From assembly GCF_013177735.1 (NCBI RefSeq), contig NZ_WOEZ01000092.1, forward strand, positions 40,583-104,582: a DNA stretch of 64,000 bases, read 5' to 3'. The stretch is from Paraburkholderia elongata. Its GTDB lineage: Bacteria; Pseudomonadota; Gammaproteobacteria; Burkholderiales; Burkholderiaceae. The position numbers and the translations under genes were made by a program. This document shows, in pieces, positions 9,669 to 18,344 of this stretch (position 1 is the first letter of the stretch; every line of letters begins with the position of its first letter). The notes below the pieces were generated by a model, which worked only from the letters and a program-made list of their open reading frames with translations, was not told where the DNA came from and made no database searches.

Positions 9669-9807
9669 GGATTTCACTCGTCCAGAAATGGTGGGAATCT
9701 GTGGTTGTTCGTTCAGGACGCCAGGAATGTCCTCGGTCGGGCTGCCCATCGCTTTGCGGGGCCTCGGCGAGGCGATGATTGTCGCCGGTTGTGGACGAGT
9801 GAAATCC
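9669..9807. promoter_or_regulatory. Divergent control region with a perfect 15-bp inverted repeat between LAL regulator and azoR
   Basis: In the 490 bp between the divergent genes, GGATTTCACTCGTCC at 9669-9683 and its exact reverse complement at 9793-9807 are separated by 109 bp. Two such distant operators in a divergent region fit a looping or dual-promoter regulator. The 13-bp core recurs upstream of doxX at 1665-1677. No coding sequence was recognised in the rest of the gap. Confidence 0.5.
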
Positions 9808-10047
9808 AGGCAGGGCAGCTAATCGTCGAACACGGCGTTGGATAACATGTCCCCACGCGCTGCGTATGTGGTGATTCATTGTGGTTGCGCCATCGGGCCT
9901 TTCGGAAAAAGACACTGGCCACCCGTCGCAGGCGAGAGATGTGCAAGCTTTCCAGATCAACGCCGGCCTTTCGGAACTACATCGTGAACTGGTCAATGCC
10001 GGTGCCGGGATGACATTGCACTATTCAATTTTATGGAGTCTCCATTT

Positions 10048-10662
10048 ATGACGACGCTACTTCACATCGACAGCAGTATCCGAAGCACGGGTTCCGTTTC
10101 ACGTCAGCTCACGGCCGAATTTGTGAGCAAATGGACGATTGCCCGGCCTGGTGATACGGTCGTCGCGCGCGATCTGGCTCGCGATCCCGTCCCGCATCTG
10201 ACCGAGCAGATGATGGGTGCCTTTTTCACACCGGCCGACTCGCGGTCGCCCGAGCAGGCCAAGACCGTGGCGTTGTCTGACACGCTGGTCGACGAACTGT
10301 TCGCTGCCGACGTCATCGTGATTGGCGTGCCGATGTACAACTTCTCGATCAGCTCGACGCTGAAGGCATGGATCGATCACGTGACTCGTGCGGGCGTGAC
10401 GTTCCGCTATACCGAAACTGCTCCCGTCGGTCTGGTCAGTGGCAAGAAGGTCTATGTCTTCACGGCCAGTGGTGGCGTCTATAGCGAAGGTCCCGCGCAG
10501 TCGATGAACTTCCAGGAGACGTACCTGCGTGTTGCCCTCGGCTTTATCGGACTGACTGATGTCACCGTCGTGCGCTCGGAAGGACTGGCAATGGGTGAAC
10601 CGTCAGTCCAAGCCGCGTTGACTCACAGTGGCCGGATGATCGACGAGTTGGTCTCTGTGTAA
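10048..10662 (+). CDS. azoR: FMN-dependent NADH-azoreductase
   Basis: A 204-residue flavodoxin-like-fold enzyme of the AzoR family, which reduces azo compounds and quinones with NADH using FMN. Family marks are the N-terminal LLHIDSSIRSTGSVSRQL (phosphate loop for FMN), PMYNFSISSTLKAWIDHVTRAG at the middle (about 98-119), and the TASGGVYSEGPAQSMNFQETYL segment. Length is normal. The ATG at 10048 has GGAG nine bases upstream, so the upstream in-frame ATG at 10033 is not used. It is divergent from the LAL regulator and shares an upstream motif with doxX, which suggests a common quinone- or redox-stress response. Confidence 0.93.
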   Translation: MTTLLHIDSSIRSTGSVSRQLTAEFVSKWTIARPGDTVVARDLARDPVPHLTEQMMGAFFTPADSRSPEQAKTVALSDTLVDELFAADVIVIGVPMYNFSISSTLKAWIDHVTRAGVTFRYTETAPVGLVSGKKVYVFTASGGVYSEGPAQSMNFQETYLRVALGFIGLTDVTVVRSEGLAMGEPSVQAALTHSGRMIDELVSV

Positions 10663-10766
10663 AGCGGCAGGCCGTAAATATTCGACGTAGCAGGGGGCGC
10701 CGGGTTCCGCAGGCCGATGCCGATCCGGGAGGTGGCTGGTTACACGATGGATACGAGGGAAAAGCG

Positions 10767-11111
10767 ATGCCACACATGATTGCCGATCCCCGCATGGCGG
10801 AATACTCGTGAGTGGAGACCTGTCCGGTCAACTGCATCAGCCCCAGCGCGTCGGACGAGGATTTCGACGGCGCCGAACAGTTGTATGCAAATCCCAACAT
10901 TTGCATCGATTACGGTGCCTACCTCGAAGTCTACCTGGCGCTGGGGATCTTTGAAGCGGACTATCTTCCGGAGAAGTGGCGACATTACGCGCAGGTCGAT
11001 CGCGACTACCTCCGGGCAAGAGGGCGTGAGGATGGTGCTGCCATTGCGCGTTGTGATTGTCGGAACCCGCCCGGCTGCGATGGATGCGGTCGGACACATG
11101 TTCGAAACTGA
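10767..11111 (+). pseudogene. Decayed 4Fe-4S/7Fe ferredoxin gene (FdxA-like)
   Basis: A good ribosome site (GAGGGAAA) precedes ATG 10767, and the frame gives MPHMIADPRMAEYS, a stop (TGA at 10809-10811), then VETCPVNCISP, EQLYANPNICIDYGAYLEV and DYLPEKWRHYAQVDRDYL. This is the outline of a FdxA-type ferredoxin. The TGA falls where a cluster cysteine is expected, CIDCGAC has become CIDYGAY, and the VCP motif has become VYL. At least three or four cluster-ligand cysteines are therefore lost through Cys to Tyr or stop changes, so the gene cannot make a normal iron-sulfur protein. It lies between azoR and a broken insertion sequence. Confidence 0.8.
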
Positions 11112-11240
11112 CGAGCTATCGCCCGAGATCGACGTCTTCTAGTCTTACCCTCTTATATTTTTGCGGTCTACTCTTTTAGTGAATGGTGCAAACGTTGCGT
11201 GAGCCGTAGTGCAAGCAAGATACGCAACGTAGTGATGGAA

Positions 11241-12557
11241 TCAGGAACGTGGCGTTGTGGGCGCTGGACTGCCGCGTGGGATGTAATCCGGGGGAAGGAC
11301 AGGCAGCGCGCGTTCAACGAAGTTTTTTTTATCGTCGGTACCTGATCCCATCCTGAGTCTGCATGCCATCAGAAACCCATATGCAGCGATACTCAGTGTG
11401 GCATGGTTGTGAAAGCCGCGCCAGCCGCGCCCTTCGTAGTGACCCAGCCCGAACTCCTGTTTTAGATCCTGATAGTCGCGTTCGATACGCCAACGCATCT
11501 TCGTCACAAATACGAGTTGTTCGAGTGTCGCCTCCTCAGGAGCCGTGCTGAGAAAGTATTTGAGCGGCTCTGTATCGCCTTCGGGCCATTCAATGAGCAA
11601 CCACTCTTCAGCGCGCAGGGTAGTGCGCCAATAGTCGCGATGAGCGGGACGAACCCGCACGGCGGCAAAGCGTGAGGAGAGTGCCGCGTTGCTGCCCTCT
11701 CGCCAGGTTCCGGTTTGCCAAGCGTTCGCGGGGAATTGCATCGCCAGCGTCTTGACCGCGAGCGGTCCGTGGCCGGGCGCACGGCGCAGCAACGTGGACG
11801 GCTTGCCACGCCCACTCCACGGCTTGGGGGAAAGGGGCGCCTTACCGGGTTCCCACACCGTGGTGGCGGGGCGAATCCCCACCGCGTATATCAAGCCCAA
11901 CTCGCTCACGCCATCCCGAAAGGCCGTCTCATCACCATATCCCGCATCGGCCAGCACGATGCCCGGCGCAATCCCGGATGCAATAGCCTCGCGCAGTTGG
12001 GCCAATGCGATCTGTGGTTTGGTTGCGAAGGCCTGATCGTCGGGAATGCCCGCGCGACGGGCACGTTCCCGATCGTCAATCCATTCCTTGGGCACGTACA
12101 GCTGATAGGCGATTGGCAGGCTGCCGAGTTGCGTCGCGATCGATAAACTCACTGTGACCAGACAGTTGTCCTGTTTCCCGAGCTGACCACAATACTGGCG
12201 TGCGACCCCCACCGAGCGGCGGCCCTTCTTCGGAAAACCTGTGTCGTCAATAATCCAGTAGTAACCGGCCTATTCAGCGGCATGCGCGCCTAGCGCGGGC
12301 ATCACCCACTCGCGCACCCGCTGCATGATCGCCTTGTCAGACCACTCTGCCTTGGCAACAAAATGGTGGAGCGACTGATGCTTCGCACTTGCGTGAAGCG
12401 GATCAATATGCGCGGCCATCGGCTCGACGCTCTTTCGTGACAGCGGCAACACCAGGCCAGAACAGTAGCCTTTAAGGCCGGCGTGGCGATCAGCGTGTCC
12501 TAACTCGTGGGCCAGATGGTTGAGATACGCTTCAAATTCATCGATATCTTCTGTCAT
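11241..12557 (-). pseudogene. IS701-family transposase interrupted by one amber codon
   Basis: Two open stretches in one frame make a full-length (about 438 codons) IS701-type DDE transposase. The N-terminal part has YLNHLAHELGHADRHAGLKG and KSVEPMAAHIDPLHASAKHQ. After a single TAG at 12272-12270 come YYWIIDDTGFPKKG (first catalytic Asp) and GVARQYCGQLGKQDNC. A later catalytic Asp is in VLADAGYG, and the Glu region is MRWRIERDYQDLKQEFGLGHYEGRGW. No frameshift is seen, so decay is recent or the amber codon is suppressed. A TTAG occurs on both sides (about 11176 and 12580) as a possible target duplication, but I could not match terminal inverted repeats with confidence. Confidence 0.85.
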
Positions 12558-12952
12558 TGCGATCGCCCGGAGTCTATATTAGTTCATAGTGCCAGGTATT
12601 TATTTTTATTGACACGGTAAGAATAGAGAAATGCGCAAGTACGCCCTGGACAACGCGGCTGGCTGAAGGCATTTCACGGGTTGATCGCAGTTGGTGTGAA
12701 TTCGTCTGTTCCGACGATGACGTGGCGGTGCCAAGCTCCATAATCGTTTTCATTCTGAGACGACTCCTCCCTAGGCAATATTGGCGCATCTGCATGCGCG
12801 CCAATTTCGAACGAGACTCAGCGATAGATGGAGAGCATCCGTTAGTTTCGTTTCGGAAAATCACTCGTACATTTTCATTAAATCGATTTGTCAGTCAACG
12901 GAAAACGATGCTGCAACTTGAACGACACCTGATAATCGGATGGGAGGCGGCA
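12558..12952. other. 395-bp gap, no convincing gene
   Basis: The gap between the broken IS701 transposase and a small membrane-protein gene is AT-richer than its neighbours. A minus-strand frame at 12574-12864 has low-complexity composition and no recognisable domain, so it is not called. The right end of the insertion sequence should lie near 12580. Confidence 0.5.
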
Positions 12953-13135
12953 ATGAAGCGATCCACGGGAGCAATTTGGGTACTGGGCGTTGTTGCTGCA
13001 GTGGTGCTGATATTGGTGTGTATTGGTGATGAATCATCGGACGAGCAGACGATTCGGAACGCATGCGCATACTACGGCGGCAGTTGCGTGTCTCCTGAAA
13101 TTTTTTTAGGAGCGTCTATTCGCCTGTTTCCATGA
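12953..13135 (+). CDS. Small hypothetical membrane-anchored protein (60 aa)
   Basis: An ATG with a strong ribosome site (GGGAGG, about seven bases upstream) opens a 60-residue protein. Residues 8-24 form one hydrophobic helix (AIWVLGVVAAVVLILVC) after a short basic start (MKRS), which suggests a single-pass anchor or a signal peptide; LVCIG is only weakly lipobox-like. The rest is short and polar with two cysteines (ACAYYGGSCVS). No family was recognised. The frame is also open upstream, but the ribosome site decides the start. Base composition is lower in G+C than the core genes. Confidence 0.45.
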   Translation: MKRSTGAIWVLGVVAAVVLILVCIGDESSDEQTIRNACAYYGGSCVSPEIFLGASIRLFP

Positions 13136-13505
13136 ATGGTTTGGCTATTTCGACTTGTATCGGAAATGGATTGTCATCAGAATAATAATTTCGGATTGGA
13201 AGCGGATTAAGCGAAATTTATATAAGACATAATGGTAAGAGTCACGTGACTCAAACACTTGCGCGTACGTGCACAATGGCACCGGAAGGATAGGTTATTG
13301 ATGGACTAACGTCAGAATGGATGTTTAAATTCACCTTGGGAACAATATGGCAAGACGGTGGAAAAACACGAGTCAATGTGTCGGCAGTAGGTGCGTGAAA
13401 GGAGGCGATCTGGGAATCAGCAACAATCCTGCGTTTGATCGATTCGACTACCGGGTCAGTCATGCCAGCAGCATCGTCACCAAGATTGGCAATTGAAGGA
13501 AACGG
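13136..13505. other. 370-bp AT-rich gap upstream of ETF-QO
   Basis: The gap holds the perfect palindrome GAGTCACGTGACTC at 13239-13252 within AT-rich sequence, about 250 bp before the ETF-QO start. No gene was seen. It probably contains the promoter of the ETF-QO/pnt group. Confidence 0.5.
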
Positions 13506-15185
13506 ATGACGAATTCGAATGATTTGAACGGTGAGCAGCACCGTCAGCGGGAGTTTATGGAATACGACGTCGTGATCGTCGGCGGCGGCCCGGCTGGCCT
13601 GTCCGCTGCGATCCGCCTGAAGCAGTGGGCGGCGGAAAAAGGCGTCGAGCTTGGCGTGTGCGTACTGGAAAAAGGCTCGGAGATCGGGGCTCATATCCTG
13701 TCGGGCGCGGTGATGGATCCGCGCGCCATCACCGAACTGATCCCGGACTGGAAAGAAAAAGGCGCGCCGCTCACCGTCGACGTGACCGAAGACAAATTCC
13801 TGTTCCTCACCGAAACCGGCTCGAAGAGCGTGCCGACCTGGGCGCTGCCGGACAACTTCAAGAACCACGGCAACTACGTGATCAGCCTCGCGAACGTCAC
13901 GCGCTGGCTGGGTCAGCAGGCTGAGGCGCTTGGTGTGGAGATTTTCCCGGGCTTTCCGGCCGCTGAGATTCTGTATAACGACGATGGCTCGGTCAAAGGC
14001 GTCGCCACCGGCAATCTCGGTATCGGCAAGGATGGCGAGCCGACCGAGAACTTCCAGCTCGGCATGGAGCTGCACGCGAAATACACGCTCTTCTGCGAAG
14101 GCGCGCGTGGGCACCTCGGCCGTCAACTGAACGACAAGTTCAAGCTGCGCGAAGGCGTCGATCCGCAGGTCTACGGCATCGGCATCAAGGAACTGTGGGA
14201 AATCGATCCGGCGAAGCACAAGCCGGGTCCGGTGATGCACACCGCCGGCTGGCCGCTGGAGAACGACACGTACGGCGGCTCGTTCCTCTATCACATGGAC
14301 AACAACCAGGTGGTGGTGGGCTTTGTGGTCAGCCTCGGCTACACGAACCCGTATCTGTCGCCGTTCGAAGAATTCCAGCGTTACAAGACACATCCGGCGA
14401 TCCGCGCGATTCTGGAAGGCGGCAAGCGGGTGTCGTACGGCGCGCGGGCGATTACCGCGGGCGGCCTGCTGTCGCTGCCGAAGCTGGTGTTCCCGGGCGG
14501 TGCGCTGGTCGGCGACGATGCGGGCTTCCTGAACGCATCACGGATAAAAGGTTCGCACGCGGCGATCAAGACCGGGATGCTGGCCGCTGAGGCGGCATTC
14601 GATGCCGTGCAGGCAGGCCGCACCAGCGATGAGCTGACGGCCTATCCGGAGTCGTTCAAGACGTCGTGGCTGCATACGGAGTTGCATCGCGCGCGCAACT
14701 TCAAGCAGTGGATGAGCAAGGGTCTGTACCTCGGTACCCTGATGGTCGGCGTCGAGCAGAAGCTGTTAGGCGGCAACGTGCCCTGGACGCTGCATCACCA
14801 GCATTCCGATCACGAGATGCTGAAGCCCGCTTCGCAGTGCAAGCAGATTGTCTATCCGAAGCCGGATGGCAAGCTGACGTTCGACCGTTTGTCTTCAGTG
14901 TTCATCTCGAACACCAACCATGAAGAGAATCAGCCGGCTCACCTGACGCTGAAAGATCCTTCGGTGCCGGTGAATGTGAACTGGCAGACCTATGCCGGTC
15001 CGGAGTCACGCTACTGCCCCGCGGCGGTGTATGAGTTCGTGAAGGACGACGACGGCAACGAGCGGCTCGTGATCAACGCGCAGAACTGCGTGCATTGCAA
15101 GACCTGCGACATCAAGGACCCCACGCAGAACATTGTTTGGGTGACGCCTGAAGGTGCCGGCGGGCCGAACTATCCGAATATGTGA
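13506..15185 (+). CDS. Electron transfer flavoprotein-ubiquinone oxidoreductase (ETF-QO)
   Basis: A 559-residue membrane-associated flavoprotein with an iron-sulfur cluster that passes electrons from reduced ETF to ubiquinone. The FAD-binding motif is YDVVIVGGGPAGLSAAIRL at about residues 20-38. Other family marks are GAHILSGAVMDP, EGARGHLGRQL, FPGGALVGDDAGFLN, and a C-terminal 4Fe-4S site with cysteines in YCPAAVYEF and CVHCKTCDIKDP (last 45 residues). Length is normal. It receives electrons from EtfAB (44122-45832), which itself is fed by the many acyl-CoA dehydrogenases here. The pnt operon starts 58 bp downstream. Confidence 0.96.
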   Translation: MTNSNDLNGEQHRQREFMEYDVVIVGGGPAGLSAAIRLKQWAAEKGVELGVCVLEKGSEIGAHILSGAVMDPRAITELIPDWKEKGAPLTVDVTEDKFLFLTETGSKSVPTWALPDNFKNHGNYVISLANVTRWLGQQAEALGVEIFPGFPAAEILYNDDGSVKGVATGNLGIGKDGEPTENFQLGMELHAKYTLFCEGARGHLGRQLNDKFKLREGVDPQVYGIGIKELWEIDPAKHKPGPVMHTAGWPLENDTYGGSFLYHMDNNQVVVGFVVSLGYTNPYLSPFEEFQRYKTHPAIRAILEGGKRVSYGARAITAGGLLSLPKLVFPGGALVGDDAGFLNASRIKGSHAAIKTGMLAAEAAFDAVQAGRTSDELTAYPESFKTSWLHTELHRARNFKQWMSKGLYLGTLMVGVEQKLLGGNVPWTLHHQHSDHEMLKPASQCKQIVYPKPDGKLTFDRLSSVFISNTNHEENQPAHLTLKDPSVPVNVNWQTYAGPESRYCPAAVYEFVKDDDGNERLVINAQNCVHCKTCDIKDPTQNIVWVTPEGAGGPNYPNM

Positions 15186-15243
15186 ATCACGCGTGCGGCC
15201 GCAGATCTCAATCTGCACGCCTTGATATAGAGGACACCGACAA

Positions 15244-16386
15244 ATGATGATTGGGGTACCTGTAGAAACGCGGGCGAACGAGGCGCGCGTCGCCGCGACG
15301 CCCGAAACGGTCAGGAAGTACGTGACCCAGGGCCACCGGGTCACCATCCAGAGCGGCGCCGGCACCGGCGCGAGCTTTCCTGACGATGCCTTTACAGCCG
15401 CCGGCGCGGAAATCGTCGATGCGGCCACCGCGTTCGGCGCGGATCTCGTCCTCAAGGTCCAGTCTCCGACCGATGCGGAGTTGCCGCTACTCAAGCGCGG
15501 TGCGACGCTGGTCGGCATGCTCGATCCCTTTAACGCCGAAAACGCGCTGAAACTCGCTGCGGCCGGCGTCACCGCGTTTGCGCTCGAAGCCGCGCCGCGT
15601 ACCACACGCGCGCAGAGCCTCGACGTGCTATCGTCGCAGGCGAACATCGCCGGGTACAAGGCGGTGCTGCTGGCGGCGACCCTTTACCCACGCTTCATGC
15701 CGATGCTGATGACGGCCGCCGGCACCGTGAAAGCGGCGCGCGTGCTGATTCTCGGCGCCGGCGTGGCCGGTTTGCAGGCGATCGCGACCGCCAAGCGCCT
15801 GGGCGCCGTGATTGAAGCGTCCGACGTGCGTCCGGCGGTCAAGGAGCAGATCGAATCGCTCGGCGCCAAATTTCTCGATGTCCCATACGAAACCGACGAG
15901 GAGCGCGAAGCCGCACAGGGCGTTGGCGGCTATGCGCGGCCGATGCCGCCGGGCTGGCTGCAACGCCAGTCCGCGCTGGTCCACGAACGGGCGAAACAGG
16001 CCGACGTGGTGATCTCGACCGCATTGATCCCTGGCCGGGCCGCACCGACGCTGATCTCGGTGGAAACCGTCCTGGCGATGAAACCCGGCTCCGTGCTGGT
16101 GGACCTCGCAGCAGGGCGCGGTGCCGAGTATGAAGGCCGGCGCGGCGGCAACTGTCCGCTCACCGAAGCGGACCAGGTCGTCACCAGAAACGGCGTGCAG
16201 ATCGTCGGCTATACGAATCTGGCTTCGATGGTGCCCGCCGACGCGTCGTCCTTGTACGCACGCAACCTGCTCGACTTCCTCAAGCTGATCATCACCAAGG
16301 AAGGCGCCCTGAACATCGATCTCGCAGACGACATCGTCGCGGCCACGCTGCTGGCCCGCGACGGCGAAGTCACGCGCAAGGCATAG
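15244..16386 (+). CDS. pntAA: NAD(P) transhydrogenase subunit alpha part 1 (NAD-binding domain I)
   Basis: A 380-residue soluble NAD(H)-binding component of proton-translocating transhydrogenase, which makes NADPH from NADH using the proton gradient. It starts with MMIGVPVETRANEARVAATP, typical of the PntA/alanine-dehydrogenase fold. The Rossmann motif VLILGAGVAGLQAIATAKRLGA is near 163-184, followed by DVRPAVKEQIESLGAKF. The hydrophobic C-terminal part is encoded separately by pntAB, as in many alpha- and betaproteobacteria. The three genes are close together on one strand and form an operon. Confidence 0.95.
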   Translation: MMIGVPVETRANEARVAATPETVRKYVTQGHRVTIQSGAGTGASFPDDAFTAAGAEIVDAATAFGADLVLKVQSPTDAELPLLKRGATLVGMLDPFNAENALKLAAAGVTAFALEAAPRTTRAQSLDVLSSQANIAGYKAVLLAATLYPRFMPMLMTAAGTVKAARVLILGAGVAGLQAIATAKRLGAVIEASDVRPAVKEQIESLGAKFLDVPYETDEEREAAQGVGGYARPMPPGWLQRQSALVHERAKQADVVISTALIPGRAAPTLISVETVLAMKPGSVLVDLAAGRGAEYEGRRGGNCPLTEADQVVTRNGVQIVGYTNLASMVPADASSLYARNLLDFLKLIITKEGALNIDLADDIVAATLLARDGEVTRKA

Positions 16387-16452
16387 CAACGATGTTGCAT
16401 GGGACCGCAGTAAGCGCTAAAGCGCCAACTGCGGTCGACAAAGGAGAGAGGA

Positions 16453-16785
16453 ATGGAAGTCATCAACCACACCGTCATCAACCTGATCATCTTCGTGCTG
16501 GCGATTTATGTCGGCTACCACGTCGTCTGGAACGTCACACCCGCGCTGCATACGCCGCTGATGGCCGTGACCAACGCGATCTCGGCGATCGTGATCGTCG
16601 GCGCGATGCTGGCCGCGGGCCTCACGCTGGGCACGCCCGGCAAGTTCTTCGGCACGCTGGCTGTCGCGCTGGCGGCGGTGAACGTGTTCGGCGGATTCCT
16701 CGTGACGAGGCGAATGCTGGAGATGTTCCGCAGGAAAGAGCCGAAGAAGCTTATCGCTGACAAGACGGCCAAGGAGAACGCGTAA
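16453..16785 (+). CDS. pntAB: NAD(P) transhydrogenase subunit alpha part 2 (membrane)
   Basis: A 110-residue integral membrane piece of the transhydrogenase alpha subunit with three hydrophobic helices (about 8-28, 36-57 and 62-82) and a basic C-terminus. It starts after GGAGAGAGGA. It lies between pntAA (66 bp upstream) and pntB; its TAA at 16783-16785 shares one base with the pntB ATG, so the two are translationally coupled. It forms part of the proton channel with PntB. Confidence 0.93.
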   Translation: MEVINHTVINLIIFVLAIYVGYHVVWNVTPALHTPLMAVTNAISAIVIVGAMLAAGLTLGTPGKFFGTLAVALAAVNVFGGFLVTRRMLEMFRRKEPKKLIADKTAKENA

Positions 16786-18257
16786 TGAGTCTGAACGTCG
16801 TCACGCTGCTTTATCTGGTCGCGTCGGTCTGCTTTATCCAGGCGCTCAAGGGGCTGTCGAATCCGAAGACGGCGCGCACCGGCAATACCTTCGGCATGGT
16901 CGGGATGGCAATTGCGATCCTCACCACCATTGCGCTGATCGTCAAACAGGCGAATGCGCTCGGCTCGAACCTCGGTCTGGGGCTCGGTCTGCTGCTGGTC
17001 GCGTTGGTGATCGGCGGTGCGGTCGGCGCGTTCGTCGCCGCGCGCGTCGAGATGACCAAGATGCCGGAACTGGTCGCGGCGATGCACTCGCTGATCGGTC
17101 TTGCCGCCGTGTGTATCGCGTATGCGGTGGTGTCGGAGCCGTCGGCCTTCGGTCTCGTCGATCCGGAGAATGCGATTCCGGGCTTCCTGCCGTATGGCAA
17201 TCGCGTCGAACTGTTCATCGGCACATTTGTCGGCGCGATCACGTTTTCCGGTTCGGTGATCGCGTTCGGCAAGCTGTCGGGCAAGTACAAGTTCCGGCTG
17301 TTCCAGGGCGCACCGGTTGTCTATGCAGGGCAGCACCTGATCAACCTGTTCCTCGCGCTCGGGATGCTCGGCTTCGGCGTGATCTTCTTTCTCACGCAAT
17401 CGTGGCTGCCGTTCATCATCATGACGCTGATCGCGTTCGTGCTCGGTGTGCTGATCATCATCCCGATCGGCGGCGCGGATATGCCGGTGGTCGTGTCGAT
17501 GCTCAACTCGTACTCGGGCTGGGCGGCGGCGGGCATCGGCTTCTCGCTGAACAATCCGATGCTGATCATCGCGGGCTCGCTGGTCGGCTCGTCGGGTGCG
17601 ATCCTGTCGTACATCATGTGCCGCGCAATGAACCGCTCGTTCTTCAACGTGATTCTCGGCGGCTTCGGTAACGAGGCGGGTGCGGCTGCGGCGGGTGGAT
17701 CGGCGGAGCAACGTCCGGTGAAATCCGGTTCGGCTGATGATGCGTCGTTCATGCTCGGCAATGCTGAAACCGTGGTGATCGTGCCGGGTTATGGTCTTGC
17801 GGTCGCACGCGCGCAGCATGCGTTGAAGGAACTCACGGACAAGCTGGTCGAGAAGGGCATCGAGGTGAAGTACGCGATTCACCCGGTGGCCGGCCGGATG
17901 CCGGGACACATGAACGTGCTGCTCGCGGAAGCCGAAGTGCCGTACGACATGGTCTACGAAATGGACGACATCAACGGCGAGTTCGGTCAGGTCGACGTGG
18001 TGCTGGTGCTCGGTGCGAACGACGTGGTGAATCCGGCCGCGAAGAACGATCCGAAATCGCCGATCGCGGGCATGCCGATCATCGAGGCGTACAAGGCGCG
18101 CACGGTCATCGTGAACAAGCGTTCGATGGCAGCCGGCTACGCGGGTCTCGACAACGACCTGTTCTACATGGACAAGACGATGATGGTGTTCGGCGACGCG
18201 AAGAAGGTGATCGAAGACATGGTGAGGGCAACGCCCCAATATGCCGTCCCGAAATAA
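16785..18257 (+). CDS. pntB: NAD(P) transhydrogenase subunit beta
   Basis: A 490-residue subunit with about eight to nine membrane helices in the first 300 residues and the NADP(H)-binding domain III at the C-terminus. Domain III shows VVIVPGYGLAVARAQHAL (nucleotide loop), HPVAGRMPGHMNVLLAEA, VLVLGANDVVNPAA and NKRSMAAGYAGLDN. All family landmarks are intact. It overlaps pntAB by one base. With PntAA and PntAB it couples proton entry to NADPH formation, which could serve reductive steps such as the dienoyl-CoA-reductase-like SDR downstream. Confidence 0.95.
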   Translation: MSLNVVTLLYLVASVCFIQALKGLSNPKTARTGNTFGMVGMAIAILTTIALIVKQANALGSNLGLGLGLLLVALVIGGAVGAFVAARVEMTKMPELVAAMHSLIGLAAVCIAYAVVSEPSAFGLVDPENAIPGFLPYGNRVELFIGTFVGAITFSGSVIAFGKLSGKYKFRLFQGAPVVYAGQHLINLFLALGMLGFGVIFFLTQSWLPFIIMTLIAFVLGVLIIIPIGGADMPVVVSMLNSYSGWAAAGIGFSLNNPMLIIAGSLVGSSGAILSYIMCRAMNRSFFNVILGGFGNEAGAAAAGGSAEQRPVKSGSADDASFMLGNAETVVIVPGYGLAVARAQHALKELTDKLVEKGIEVKYAIHPVAGRMPGHMNVLLAEAEVPYDMVYEMDDINGEFGQVDVVLVLGANDVVNPAAKNDPKSPIAGMPIIEAYKARTVIVNKRSMAAGYAGLDNDLFYMDKTMMVFGDAKKVIEDMVRATPQYAVPK

Positions 18258-18300
18258 CGTTGCATATGCGCGCGATCTTTTCGAGGCTGGCATCAACCGT
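18258..18300. repeat. 43-bp imperfect direct repeat, copy 1 (pntB 3' flank)
   Basis: This stretch, just after the pntB stop, matches 18657-18699 at roughly 36 of 43 positions in direct orientation. The two copies bracket the small membrane-protein gene at 18345-18638. On the minus strand both copies read as similar peptides (SLEKIARICNV and SLEEIARLCEV). Confidence 0.6.
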
Positions 18301-18344
18301 AGGGAACCAGACGGACAGCGTACGACGGCCACAGGAGGAACGCA

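Noticed and set aside
10809..10811. In-frame TGA at a cysteine position as a selenocysteine codon
   Set aside because: Other cluster cysteines have turned to Tyr, no SECIS-like hairpin was noticed, and ferredoxin selenoproteins of this type are not known; decay is the simpler reading.
12574..12864. 96-codon minus-strand frame after the IS701 element
   Set aside because: No domain, Ser/Arg-rich low-information sequence, and probably overlaps the insertion element's edge.
12862..12873. TCACTCGT near 12.87 kb as a fourth copy of the doxX/azoR motif
   Set aside because: Only eight bases match and the site has no inverted partner.
13251..14393. 380-codon minus-strand frame opposite the ETF-QO 5' half
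   Set aside because: Covers a confident gene and its leader, with no recognisable motif.
16515..18332. 605-codon open frame on the minus strand opposite pntAB/pntB
   Set aside because: Its translation is repetitive Arg/Asp/His-rich sequence typical of antisense to GC-rich coding DNA, and pntB is unmistakable.
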